Origin: an uncultured Clostridia bacterium
GTDB taxonomy: Bacteria > Bacillota > Clostridia > Monoglobales > Monoglobaceae
Assembly (NCBI GenBank): GCA_947631965.1
Contig: CANRNL010000003.1
Span: forward strand, 1-64,000
Direction of reading: 5' to 3'
DNA: 64,000 bases
The position numbers and the translations under genes are program-made. The first letter of the stretch is position 1. Every line of letters begins with the position of its first letter. Shown piece by piece: positions 27,101 through 37,200 of this stretch. The notes under the pieces were generated by a model. That model saw nothing but the letters and a program-made list of their open reading frames with translations. It was not told the origin of the DNA and did no database searches.

Positions 27101-29203
27101 ATGGTAGGTTTTGAAAACATAGCCCCCTTCCTGGTGCTTGCCGCGGCTGTTATAGGCTTGGCATTCGCTATGTACAAGTTCTTCTGGGTTAAGAAGCAGG
27201 ATGAGGGTACAAAAGAAATGTCAAACATTGCGTCTAAAATACGCAAGGGTGCGATGGCGTACCTTAAGAGACAGTACAAGACGGTCGGCATTTTCTTCGT
27301 GGTAATGATTATCATTATCTGCGTTATGGCGTCGCTTGGACTTCTCACCTGGTTCGTTCCGTTCGCATTTTTGTCGGGCGGCTTCTTTTCGGGTCTGTCC
27401 GGCTTTATCGGAATGAAAATCGCTACATACGCTAACACGAGAACCGCAAGCGGTGCGCGCAAGGGCTTGAACCGCGGTCTTAAGATTGCGTTCTCCAGCG
27501 GTACCGTTATGGGACTCACCGTTGTAGGTCTGGGACTTCTTGACATCAGCATATGGTTTATGATTTTGAAGTTCGGCTTCAAGCTCGGCGCTGATGATAT
27601 TATGGCGGCTATGCTTACGTTCGGTATGGGCGCAAGCTCGATGGCGCTGTTCGCTCGTGTGGGCGGCGGTATATTCACAAAGGCGGCCGACGTCGGCGCA
27701 GACCTTGTAGGTAAGGTTGAGGCGGGTATCCCTGAGGACGACCCCCGCAATCCCGCGGTTATCGCGGATAACGTAGGCGACAACGTAGGCGACGTTGCGG
27801 GTATGGGCGCTGACCTTTACGAGTCGTATGTAGGCTCTATAATTTCGACGGGTGCGCTTGCTACTGCGGCGGGACTCGGCTTCAGCGGCATTATCGTGCC
27901 TATGCTTATTGCGGCTATCGGAATTGTTGCTTCGATTATCGGCACATTCTTTGTATCGACCAAAGAGGGCGCAGACCAGAAGAGCCTGCTCGGTTCCCTC
28001 AGAAGAGGAACTTATATAGCGGCTATTATTTCGGCTATTGCGTCGGGCGTGCTTATCTTTACGTTCCTGCCCGAACACACAGGTGTTCTCTGGGCTGTTA
28101 TTTCGGGACTTATCGCGGGCGTGCTTATCGGATTTTTCACCGAGTATTACACCTCCGATTCGTATAAGCCCACTCAGAAGCTCTCAAGCTCTTCTCAGAC
28201 CGGCAGTGCGACTATCATAATCGACGGTCTTGCGCTCGGTATGAATTCGACCGCAATTCCGGTTATAATCGTAGGTCTTTCGATTCTTGTCAGCTTCTTT
28301 GCGGCGGGCGGCGTAGGCAGCTTTGAGCTTGGCCTTTACGGTGTAGGTATCTCGGCTGTCGGTATGCTCGCAACTCTCGGAATTACTCTTGCGACGGACG
28401 CTTACGGTCCTGTTGCGGATAACGCGGGCGGTATCGCGGAAATGGCGGGTCTTGAAGAAGAGGTAAGAAACCGCACCGACGCGCTCGACTCGCTCGGAAA
28501 TACGACCGCGGCAACCGGCAAGGGCTTCGCTATCGGAAGTGCGGCTCTTACGGCTCTCGCGCTTATCGTTTCGTACACCGATAAGGTTGAATCGCTCGGC
28601 GGCAACCTCACTCTTTCAATCACAAATCCGCCGGTACTTATCGGTCTGTTCATAGGCGCTATGCTCCCGTTCCTGTTCAGCGCATTCACAATGAAGGCTG
28701 TAGGACGTGCGGCGCAGAAGATAGTTGTTGAAGTAAGACGTCAGTTCAGAGAGATAAAGGGTCTTATGGAAGGTACCGCCGAGGCGGACTACGCAACCTG
28801 CGTTGACATCTGCACACGCTCCTCTTTGAAAGAAATGATACTCCCCGCGGCTCTCGGAATTTTGGCTCCTATCGTTGTCGGACTTGTTCTCGGCGTAAAC
28901 GGAGTTGTAGGTATGCTGGCTGGCGCGCTTATATCGGGCTTTGCAATCGCTATTATGATGGCTAACTCCGGCGGCGCGTGGGATAACGCCAAGAAGTACA
29001 TCGAGGCGGGCAACTTCGGCGGCAAGGGCAGCGAGAACCACAAAGCGGCTGTTGTCGGCGATACGGTAGGCGACCCCTTCAAGGATACGTCGGGTCCGTC
29101 GGTAAACATACTTATCAAGCTGCTTTCGATGGTTTCAATCGTATTTGCGGGTCTTATAGTTAAATTCAACGTGGTTGATTTGATTACCGGACTTATAAAA
29201 TAA
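27101..29203 (+). CDS. hppA: Membrane-bound ion-pumping pyrophosphatase, K+-dependent type
   Basis: 700 residues with about 16 membrane helices. It hydrolyses pyrophosphate and pumps Na+ or H+ out of the cell. The catalytic acidic motifs are intact ([21 protein letters not shown] split over two turns, [16 protein letters not shown], and [11 protein letters not shown]). The [13 protein letters not shown] segment has Ala where K+-independent enzymes have Lys, placing it in the K+-dependent group, which includes most Na+ pumps. The start is ATG 27101, 9 nt after GGAGGT; the GTG at 27095 is too close. It stands alone between its promoter and a strong terminator. Confidence 0.95.
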   Translation: MVGFENIAPFLVLAAAVIGLAFAMYKFFWVKKQDEGTKEMSNIASKIRKGAMAYLKRQYKTVGIFFVVMIIIICVMASLGLLTWFVPFAFLSGGFFSGLSGFIGMKIATYANTRTASGARKGLNRGLKIAFSSGTVMGLTVVGLGLLDISIWFMILKFGFKLGADDIMAAMLTFGMGASSMALFARVGGGIFTKAADVGADLVGKVEAGIPEDDPRNPAVIADNVGDNVGDVAGMGADLYESYVGSIISTGALATAAGLGFSGIIVPMLIAAIGIVASIIGTFFVSTKEGADQKSLLGSLRRGTYIAAIISAIASGVLIFTFLPEHTGVLWAVISGLIAGVLIGFFTEYYTSDSYKPTQKLSSSSQTGSATIIIDGLALGMNSTAIPVIIVGLSILVSFFAAGGVGSFELGLYGVGISAVGMLATLGITLATDAYGPVADNAGGIAEMAGLEEEVRNRTDALDSLGNTTAATGKGFAIGSAALTALALIVSYTDKVESLGGNLTLSITNPPVLIGLFIGAMLPFLFSAFTMKAVGRAAQKIVVEVRRQFREIKGLMEGTAEADYATCVDICTRSSLKEMILPAALGILAPIVVGLVLGVNGVVGMLAGALISGFAIAIMMANSGGAWDNAKKYIEAGNFGGKGSENHKAAVVGDTVGDPFKDTSGPSVNILIKLLSMVSIVFAGLIVKFNVVDLITGLIK

Positions 29204-29217
29204 GCTGTAATTTTGAG

Positions 29218-29252
29218 CGCTCCGACGAATATTTTCGTCGGAGCGTTTTTTT
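29218..29252 (+). terminator. hppA terminator
   Basis: A perfect 12-bp stem, CGCTCCGACGAA with its complement, loop TATT, then seven T. Confidence 0.92.
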
Positions 29253-29350
29253 GCCTGTGGCGCAAATAAGCTGTGGACTTTTTTTAATTTGTGCGGTAGA
29301 ATAGACAAAGAGTGCTTTTACGATTTTTATTGCAAAAGGGGGAGTTAATT

Positions 29351-30070
29351 ATGAACAGATTTTCTTCTTTTATCGCGGGTATTCGAGACGGAACGCCGAT
29401 TTTTCTCGGCTATCTCGCTGTCTCTTTTACATTTGGAATTATGGCGAAAAACGGCGGGCTTTCGGTTTGGCAGTCGGTGCTGCTTTCCGCGACCAATTTG
29501 ACGAGTGCGGGTCAGTTTTCGGGCTTGTCGCTGATTTCGGTCTGCGCTCCTCTTACCGAGGTGGCGGCGGCTCAGCTTATTATAAATCTGAGATACTGTC
29601 TGATGTCGTGCTCGCTTTCTCAGAAAATAGACAGCCGCACCCCGTTTTTCCACCGTTTTTTTATTGCCTACGGTGTGACTGATGAAATTTTCGGAGTTTC
29701 GATGAGCCGAGAGGGTTATCTCAGTCCGTTTTATTTTTACGGCATTATCGGAATATCGGTTTTGGGTTGGGTGAGCGGTACTTTTATCGGTGTGGTGTCG
29801 GGCGGTCTGCTTCCGGCTCGAATCGTGAGCGCGCTGAGCATTGCGCTCTACGGAATGTTTATTGCGATAATTATTCCGCCGGCGCGGAACAACAAGGTGC
29901 TCGCCGGCATAATAGTCGTGTCTATGCTTTTGAGCCTGCTGTTTACGGCGGCTCCGCTGCTTCGGGAAATTTCTTCGGGATTTCGCACCATTATTCTGAC
30001 GCTGATTATTTCGGGCGCTGCGGCGCTTTTGTTCCCAATTCCCGAACGCGAGGAGAAGGCAGAACTTTGA
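29351..30070 (+). CDS. azlC: AzlC family branched-chain amino-acid exporter, large subunit
   Basis: 239 residues, about seven membrane helices. The N-terminal GIRDGTPIFLGYLAVSFTFGIMA and the NLTSAGQFSG loop are typical of AzlC/YgaZ. With AzlD it exports branched-chain amino acids. The start is ATG 29351 after GGGGGAG; an earlier frame opening at 29312 lacks a ribosome site. azlD follows after 32 nt. Confidence 0.9.
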   Translation: MNRFSSFIAGIRDGTPIFLGYLAVSFTFGIMAKNGGLSVWQSVLLSATNLTSAGQFSGLSLISVCAPLTEVAAAQLIINLRYCLMSCSLSQKIDSRTPFFHRFFIAYGVTDEIFGVSMSREGYLSPFYFYGIIGISVLGWVSGTFIGVVSGGLLPARIVSALSIALYGMFIAIIIPPARNNKVLAGIIVVSMLLSLLFTAAPLLREISSGFRTIILTLIISGAAALLFPIPEREEKAEL

Positions 30071-30102
30071 GGGCGGAAATACGGAGAAGGAGAACATTTC
30101 TT

Positions 30103-30414
30103 ATGAGTACAAGTGTTTATGCTTATATTGCGGTTATGGCGGCGGTCACTTATGTTATCCGTCTTTTACCGTTGACTGTAATTCGCAGAGAAATAAAAAA
30201 TAAATTTATACGCTCGTTTTTATGTTATATACCGTATGTTACGCTGTCGGTAATGACATTTCCCGCAATCCTGACGGCGACGTCCAACCGATATGCGTCG
30301 GCGGCGGGATTTTTAGCGGCTCTTATTTTGGCTTATCGGCGCAAGAGCCTTATCACGGTCGCTCTGTTTTCAAGCGCGGTGGTATTTCTCGCGGAGCTTG
30401 TATTCGGAATGTGA
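30103..30414 (+). CDS. azlD: AzlD family branched-chain amino-acid exporter, small subunit
   Basis: 103 residues with three to four helices. It has the AzlD signature AVTYVIRLLPL near the N-terminus and LCYIPYVTLSVMTFPAIL in the middle. It partners AzlC. AAGGAG lies 11 nt before ATG 30103. Longer versions of this frame overlap azlC and are shadows. Confidence 0.9.
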   Translation: MSTSVYAYIAVMAAVTYVIRLLPLTVIRREIKNKFIRSFLCYIPYVTLSVMTFPAILTATSNRYASAAGFLAALILAYRRKSLITVALFSSAVVFLAELVFGM

Positions 30415-30479
30415 GTGAAAATTAAAACAGGCCGAAACCGTTTTCGCGGCGCGTAATTTGAAAATTTTGATAAAATGAG

Positions 30480-30508
30480 TTGAAAGTATCTATAATATTT
30501 AGTATAAT
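30480..30508 (+). promoter_or_regulatory. Promoter of the yfmF-yfmH-lgt unit
   Basis: TTGAAA 30480-30485, 17 nt, TATAAT 30503-30508. Transcription should begin near 30515, which is past the first in-frame TTG at 30512. Confidence 0.75.
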
Positions 30509-30556
30509 TAGTTGGAAATAAACAATTTTGCGGTTACTTTTTTGGAGGCGGTAGAA

Positions 30557-31807
30557 CTGAAAACATATAATCTTGACAAAGGAATAAACGTTCGTCTTAT
30601 ACCGGGCGAAAAATTCAAAACAAATCTTCTCAGCGTGTGCTTTAATGTCCCGCTGGAGCGCAAAACGATAACGTTCGCGTCGCTGCTGTGCCTTGTGCTG
30701 AAGAGCGGCTGCGCAAAATATCCGACCATAACAGATGTTTCAAAACAGCTTGAACAGCTTTTCGGAGCGTCTCATAGCTTTTCGGCACGAAAAAAAGGAA
30801 ATTCGCTCGAACTGATTTTCTCGTGCAATTTCGTTTCGGAAAGATATGCGGGTGAGGACACTCTGCTCGGTGCGGCGGAGCTTATGCGGAATATGATATT
30901 TGAGCCGTATCTTAAAGACGGCGCGTTTTCCGCCGAATATGTAAGCCGTGAAAAGGAAAATCTGCGTCGGGCGATAGAGAGCATTATAAACGACAAAAAA
31001 GAGTATGCGCAGGCGAAGTGTATCGAAAATATGTTCAAGGGAGATCCGTACGGGCTTTTTGACTACGGCTACGTTGAGGACTTGGACAAAATCAACGAGA
31101 AGAATCTGTATGAGTATTACCTCAATGTTATAAACAACTCGTGCGCGGATATATTTTTGAGCGGCCCTATGGACGAGGAAGCCGCGCTCGGCGTGATAAA
31201 GAACGAGATAGGCTCGCGGCTTGCGCCGAGAGATGCGGAGTACACCAAAACCTTTGCCGCCAAGGAGCGCGGCGGCGTGCTGAGGGTGACCGAGCCCGTG
31301 CAGGCTTCGCAAAGCAAGCTGTGTATTGGTCTGACCTGCCGATGCACCGACGTTTACGCGCTGATGCTCGCAACCTGTATTTTCGGCGGCAGCCCCGTTT
31401 CAAAGCTGTTCCTTAACGTGCGCGAAAAACTCAGCCTTGCGTATTATGCGGCGGCGAGAGTTGAAACGAAAAAGAAGTTTATGCTTATAAGTTCGGGAAT
31501 AGAAACCGACAAGTTTGATGAGGCTTTCAATGAGATTATGGCACAGCTTGAGTGTATGAAAGCCGGCAAAATCGACGATTTTGAGACAGAAGCCGCGAAG
31601 AAGTATATGAAAACCGCCTATGACGCTATGCAGGACGGTCTGCGCGGCGTGGAGGACTTCTATTTGTCGAAAATAATAGAGGGAAGCTCGGTGACGATTG
31701 ACGAACAGCTTCAGAATATCCTCAGGGTTTCAAAGGAAGAGGTTGTGCGCGCGGCGCGCGGCATTGAGCTTGACACGGTGTTTTTCCTGAAAGGAGAGAT
31801 GAAATAA
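30557..31807 (+). CDS. yfmF: M16-family peptidase-like protein YfmF
   Basis: About 416 residues, M16 (insulinase/pitrilysin) fold. The zinc motif HxxEH is absent; the matching place reads LLCLVLKSG. This subunit is therefore catalytically silent, as known for YfmF, and should pair with YfmH next door. In Bacillus this pair is tied to the 5-aminopentanol modification of elongation factor P. The best ribosome site, GGAGG 30544-30548, points to a CTG codon at 30557 (LKTYNLDKG), which matches the usual N-terminus; TTG 30542 overlaps the site and TTG 30512 precedes the predicted transcription start. Confidence 0.85.
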   Translation: MKTYNLDKGINVRLIPGEKFKTNLLSVCFNVPLERKTITFASLLCLVLKSGCAKYPTITDVSKQLEQLFGASHSFSARKKGNSLELIFSCNFVSERYAGEDTLLGAAELMRNMIFEPYLKDGAFSAEYVSREKENLRRAIESIINDKKEYAQAKCIENMFKGDPYGLFDYGYVEDLDKINEKNLYEYYLNVINNSCADIFLSGPMDEEAALGVIKNEIGSRLAPRDAEYTKTFAAKERGGVLRVTEPVQASQSKLCIGLTCRCTDVYALMLATCIFGGSPVSKLFLNVREKLSLAYYAAARVETKKKFMLISSGIETDKFDEAFNEIMAQLECMKAGKIDDFETEAAKKYMKTAYDAMQDGLRGVEDFYLSKIIEGSSVTIDEQLQNILRVSKEEVVRAARGIELDTVFFLKGEMK

Positions 31808-33096
31808 TGGAGTATACGAGGATAAGGAACGAGCGTTTGGACGAGGAGGTACTGTGCGGCGTTCACGGGAGCGGTCTGCGCGTCTATATCATTCCTAAGC
31901 GCGGCTTTAATAAATATTACGCGGTTTACGGTACCGAATACGGCTCTATGAATACCTCGTTTACCGCGGCGGGTGAGAGCGAGGAGACCGTTTTGCCCGA
32001 CGGTATAGCGCATTTTTTGGAGCACAAGATGTTTGAACAGCCCGACGGCGGAAACGCGTTTGATTTGTTTTCCGAAACGGGAGCGAGCAGCAACGCGTTT
32101 ACGAGTTTTGACATAACAGCTTATTTGTTCACCTGCACCGACAGATTTTATGAAAATCTGGACATACTGCTCAGCTTTGTGAACGACCCGTACTACACCG
32201 ACGAAAACGTGTCTAAAGAGCAGGGAATAATAGGTCAGGAAATCAAAATGTATGACGACGACCCAAGCTGGCGCGTGTACTTTAATATGCTCGAAGCTAT
32301 GTTTCACAACAATCCCGTAAAAATAGATATAGCGGGAACGGTGGAGAGCATTTCGCATATTACGCCCGAACTGCTCTATAAGTGCCACAGACAGTTCTAT
32401 AACCCTGCAAATATGATTTTGGTTATGGTGGGCGATATTGACCCCGCCGAGGCGGAAAAGTATATAGATAAATATGTAAAGCCCGAATCTAACGTGGGCA
32501 GGCAGCCGCGCGTTATGCCGCCCGAACCCGAAAAAATCGTGACAGACTTCACCGAGCAGAGGCTAAGCGTGTCAAGCCCCTTGTTTTTTATCGGATTTAA
32601 GGAGAAAAAGTCGGGTATGCGGGGCAGGGAGCTTCTGGAAAAGGAGATCGAAACCGACATACTTCTGGAGGTTTTGTTCGGCAAGAGCAGCGACTTTTAT
32701 ATTTCGCTCTATAACGAGGGACTTATCGACGGCAGCTTCGGCAAGGACAGTGAGATAGAACCCGATTATGGCTTTTCGGCGGTTTCGGGCGAGTCGGACG
32801 ACCCGCAGAGAGTTTTTGAGCTTGTAAAGGAGCGGGTGAGAGCCATGGCGGACAGCGGAGTGGATATGTCCGCCGCCGAGCGTGCGAAAAAGGTTATGCT
32901 CGGCAGGTATCTGCGCGGGTTTAACGACATTGAGGGAATAGGCAACGCGTTTATGCGCGATTTTCTCGGCGGAATAAATCCGCTCGACTATGCGGAGGTC
33001 TTGGAGAGCGTTGGAGAAGCCGAACTCAACGAGCGTCTGCGCGAGCATTTTGACGCGGACAACTGTACCCTTTCGGTAATAAGACCTGTCGAATGA
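31807..33096 (+). CDS. yfmH: M16-family zinc peptidase YfmH
   Basis: 429 residues. The inverted zinc motif HFLEH is present in GIAHFLEHKMFEQPDG, with a downstream Glu in the QEIKMYDDDPSW helix. It is the active partner of the silent M16 protein upstream; its ATG directly abuts that gene's stop. The pair is expected to form a chamber-like heterodimer that cleaves peptides, and is associated with EF-P 5-aminopentanol modification in Bacillota. Confidence 0.9.
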   Translation: MEYTRIRNERLDEEVLCGVHGSGLRVYIIPKRGFNKYYAVYGTEYGSMNTSFTAAGESEETVLPDGIAHFLEHKMFEQPDGGNAFDLFSETGASSNAFTSFDITAYLFTCTDRFYENLDILLSFVNDPYYTDENVSKEQGIIGQEIKMYDDDPSWRVYFNMLEAMFHNNPVKIDIAGTVESISHITPELLYKCHRQFYNPANMILVMVGDIDPAEAEKYIDKYVKPESNVGRQPRVMPPEPEKIVTDFTEQRLSVSSPLFFIGFKEKKSGMRGRELLEKEIETDILLEVLFGKSSDFYISLYNEGLIDGSFGKDSEIEPDYGFSAVSGESDDPQRVFELVKERVRAMADSGVDMSAAERAKKVMLGRYLRGFNDIEGIGNAFMRDFLGGINPLDYAEVLESVGEAELNERLREHFDADNCTLSVIRPVE

Positions 33097-33129
33097 TAAA
33101 GCAGGGAAAGCATAAGGGAGTTTTTACGG

Positions 33130-33993
33130 ATGATAAACAATATTTCCTTTCCTAATCTTAATATAAGCTTTAATATAAGCCGTGCGGCGTTTTCGGTTTT
33201 CGGAATAGACATATATTGGTACGGGCTTATAATCTGTCTGGGAATAGCCGTCGCCTGCGTCTACGGCTTTCGGGAAATCAGGAAAACCGACATATTGACA
33301 GACGATTTTTTAAATATGATTTTGCTTTCCCTCCCCGTCGCAATCATATGCGCGAGGGCGTATTATGTGCTTTTCAGCATATCAGATTATATCGATAATC
33401 CAATCGACATTTTTAATATACGTCAGGGCGGGCTTGCAATCTACGGCGGAATTATCGGAATTATGCTTGTCGTTTTGATATATTCTGGGCGCAAGGGCTT
33501 AAATTTGGGCGCACTGCTCGACATTTTGGCGGTGGGGCTTTTGATAGGTCAGTGCATAGGCAGATGGGGAAATTTTGTCAACGGCGAGGCGTTCGGAAGC
33601 GAGACCGCTCTGCCGTGGGCTATGACCGTGAAGCATGGCGCGAGAACGGTCGCAAGCTCGGTGCATCCGACCTTTTTGTACGAGTCGCTCTGGAATTTGG
33701 CGGGCATAGCCGCGCTGCTTATTTATAAGCCGCATAAAAAATTTGACGGTGAGCTGTTTTTGCTCTATATGGTGATTTACGGAGCGGGCAGATTTTGGAT
33801 AGAGGGACTGCGTGCCGACTCGCTGTACCTGTTCGGAGCTGTCAGGGTATCGCAGGTGCTTTCGGCAATATTGTTCGCGGCGGGAATAGTTCTAATTATA
33901 ATAATGCGAAAACGCACCAAAGCCGCGCTTGCCGCCGCTCTCGACGAAGCCGAGCGCGAGTACGAGAGCGAGGCGCGGCAAAATCAGGTTTGA
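33130..33993 (+). CDS. lgt: Prolipoprotein diacylglyceryl transferase
   Basis: 287 residues, about seven membrane helices. The Lgt signature GRWGNFVNGEAFG is intact and the C-terminal GAGRFWIEGLRADSL segment is typical. It moves diacylglycerol from phosphatidylglycerol onto the lipobox Cys of exported lipoproteins, such as the binding protein at 8941-9780. It follows yfmH after 33 nt, probably in one transcript, and is closed by a terminator. Confidence 0.95.
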   Translation: MINNISFPNLNISFNISRAAFSVFGIDIYWYGLIICLGIAVACVYGFREIRKTDILTDDFLNMILLSLPVAIICARAYYVLFSISDYIDNPIDIFNIRQGGLAIYGGIIGIMLVVLIYSGRKGLNLGALLDILAVGLLIGQCIGRWGNFVNGEAFGSETALPWAMTVKHGARTVASSVHPTFLYESLWNLAGIAALLIYKPHKKFDGELFLLYMVIYGAGRFWIEGLRADSLYLFGAVRVSQVLSAILFAAGIVLIIIMRKRTKAALAAALDEAEREYESEARQNQV

Positions 33994-34005
33994 TTTTTAA
34001 AGCGG

Positions 34006-34049
34006 CGTGCCGCAGAATAGTTTGCAGCTGTTCTGCGGCGCGTTTTTTT
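34006..34049 (+). terminator. lgt terminator
   Basis: GCCGCAGAA (34009-34017) pairs with TTCTGCGGC (34031-34039), extended by flanking GC pairs, then G and seven T. Confidence 0.85.
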
Positions 34050-34086
34050 GCGCGGGTATATGGAAAAACAGCCGTATTTTTTTGTA

Positions 34087-34114
34087 TTGATTTTTCTCAA
34101 ATATGTGGTATAAT
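34087..34114 (+). promoter_or_regulatory. Promoter of the pectate-lyase gene
   Basis: TTGATT 34087-34092, 16 nt, TATAAT 34109-34114, about 100 nt upstream of the start codon. Confidence 0.65.
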
Positions 34115-34126
34115 ACTATTACCACA
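34104..34126 (+). promoter_or_regulatory. Inverted repeat over the -10 box of the pectate-lyase promoter
   Basis: TGTGGTA (34104-34110) and TACCACA (34120-34126) form a perfect 7-bp inverted repeat with a 9-nt centre that covers the -10 box. The position suits a repressor operator, possibly one answering to a sugar; the regulator is not in the window. Confidence 0.5.
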
Positions 34127-34213
34127 TTTTTATTCGCGTGAGTTTTCGGAAAGGAGAGGCGGCGCGCAAACCGTAATTTGCGGAAAATTTTTATAAAAGA
34201 AGGGATAAAATTT

Positions 34214-37200
34214 ATGAAAAAAATTATTTCGGTTCTTTGTATTGTTGCAATAGCTTTGCAATTTATGTTGTGTGCATTTGCTGCCGACAATGACGGCTCC
34301 GACACCGAAATGTCGCTGACACTTGAAAAATATACCGATTCGGTTTTGGGTGTTGTTTACACAACAAAACCGGTTACAATTGAAGCCGTTTACGATAACG
34401 GTAACACAGGCGCGTCATATTTGGGAGAAAGGGACAACTTTATCAAAAAATCATGGTTTAGAGTTGAAACCCTTGACTCCGAGGCTGACCTTAATGAAAT
34501 TTATAACGAGAATAAAAGCAGAGAGAACATTATTCAAAATTCTCCCGAATATTTGGGAAATAGCTGGAAAACGGTTCTCAAACTTGATGTGACGCTTAAC
34601 GGAACATATGTCTTCTGCGGATGGAAAAGCGGAAGTGATGCGGAAGGCACTCCCGACTTTATAGAGCGCATTGATATAACCGAAATTGAATTGGAAAGAC
34701 CGATGGCTTGGCTTGAAGGGTATGTGACAGGCGACTTTGGAAGCGATGTAATTGCCAATGTTGTCGTTAAGAATATTGAGTGTGGAAAAGGCGCGGAGAT
34801 AAAACGGTACGCGTTTGTCAAAGATTACAGCTTGCCTCCCGGCGCGTGGCCGGAATCACTGCCGCCGGAATATTGCAATGAATATTTCGACAGTATGATT
34901 GCCGATTTATACGACGAATTTGTTGAAGGCGGACTGTGGCTTGGCGATGGAGTATATTCAAATGAGGGAAGCGAGATAATACCGGAAAACAATGTGTACC
35001 CCATAAGAGACGTGGGCAGCCATATTCTGTTTATAGAAGATACAAACGGCGTTTATAACTATGTCAGTTGTTACATAAACGAAGAGCTTAAAAAAGACGC
35101 TCCCGAAATAAATACCGAAATTGTAAATTCGGACGGCGATAAGACGACGGTAAAGGTAGATGTGAAGTCGGAATACGATATTGCGCGTTTGGATTATGCG
35201 GAATTGTCGGAAAACAGTATGCCGCCGTCGGAAAACGGCACGGATGAATACTTTCTTGAAAAAGAGAAACACAAAATTACCGGTGACACAATAGAGCTTT
35301 CGGGCGCCGCTGTAGTATGCGCGATGGATATTTACGGCAACACAAGCTATAAGAGAGTTACTTTGGATGACGTTGTCAACCCCGACGACTGGACATATAC
35401 CGTGAGCGGTGAAGACGCGACAATAACGGGTTACAGCGGCTCGGACGCCGTTGTTAAGATACCTGCACAGATAGGCGGATATACGGTTAAATCAATCAAG
35501 GGAAGAAGCAGTTCAAAAAGCATATTCGCAAATCCGGAGCAAATAACCGAAATAATAATCCCGGAGGGTATAACAAGTATCGACAATTATGCGTTTGCAA
35601 GATGTGAAGCCCTTACATCTGTTACGATACCCGAAAGCGTAACAAGCATTGGCAGTTATGCTTTTTACCATTGCTCGGCTTTAGACAGTGTTGAACTTCC
35701 AAATGCGCTTGAAGCAATAGGGTTACGGGCTTTTTACAGTTGTAATGCGCTTACGAAATTTTCAATTCCTGCGTCGGTAAAAAGCATCGGTTCTCCCGTA
35801 ATTTCGGGTTCTAATTTGCGTGAGATTTCAGTTGATGAGAACAATACCGACTATTGTTCGGTGGACGGGGTCCTTTACAATAAAGATAAAACAAAGTTGA
35901 TGCTTTACCCTGCCGCAAAAGAGAGCGCGGAATACAGAATTCCCGATACCGTTAAAACTCTTGACGAGGCTGCCATAGTCAGCACCTATAATCTGCGGGA
36001 AATGTATATACCGGCAAGTCTTACCGAGGTAAACGGCGACAATAATTTTTATCAGTGCAGGGCTCTTGAAAATTTTTATGTCGATGAAAGCAATACTGTA
36101 TATACGGATATTGACGGAGTGCTATATAATAAAGCCGTAACAAAACTTTTGTCGCGTCCCGCAAAAAACCCCAATACGGAATTTGTTATTCCGGACACTG
36201 TAACAGCAGTTGACCAATATGGTCTTTTTGATTTAAGGAATTTGACATCACTCACAATTCCATCAAATGTTACTTCAATAAGCTCACGGTCATTTGGTTA
36301 CACTTGTAATGACTTGAAAGACATATATTATGGCGGCACAAGCGAAAATTGGGATAGGCTTTGGATTTTGTCCATGCCTTATACAGAATATTTCCCAAAT
36401 GCAGAGATACACTATGACGTTGATCCTAAGCCGAGTGCGTCTCCGTCACCGAGCGCGAGCGCGTCGCCGTCTCCGAGTGCGAGTACGTCGCCGTCTCCGA
36501 GCGCAAGCACGTCACCGTCACCATCGCCTACGCGTGACCCTTATAAGTGGACAGTATTAAGCTTTACCGAAGAATACAGACGCGTTTTCATATCGGTGGG
36601 CAAGAACGTAGAAAAGGGAACGCCGTTTACGATAATTGCCGCGAAGTATAATGGAGATGAATTGATTGACGTTGTTGTTGATAACTTCAAGACCACGGAA
36701 GAAAGCGGCATAGGTCAAAGTTTTACTCTAAGCAAAGATATTACACCCAAGGAAGAGGGCGAATATGTAAAGATAATGCTGTGGGAGAATACGACAAGCT
36801 GCAAGCCGCTTAGCGATCCGTATGTCGGAGACATAAAGGTTGCGGCGTTCCCGGGCGCGGAAGGCGCGGGAAAATACGCAAAGGGCGCGAGAGCCAATCA
36901 AAACATAGAGGTATACCACGTTACCAATTTAGACGACAGCGGCGAAGGCTCGTTCCGCGACGCTGTTTCCGAACGCGGCAGGATAGTTGTGTTTGACGTG
37001 GGAGGAACAATAAATCTGACAAGAAGCGTTGATATATCGGGAAATGTTACGGTCCTCGGTCAGACCGCGCCGGGCGACGGTATAACCATTACGGGAGCAA
37101 ATGTCGGCGCAGGCCTCTATGAGAATATTATACGGTACCTCAGAATACGCCCGACCTTTATAAACGGGCTGGAATGTGACGCTTTCGGCGGTCAGCTTCA

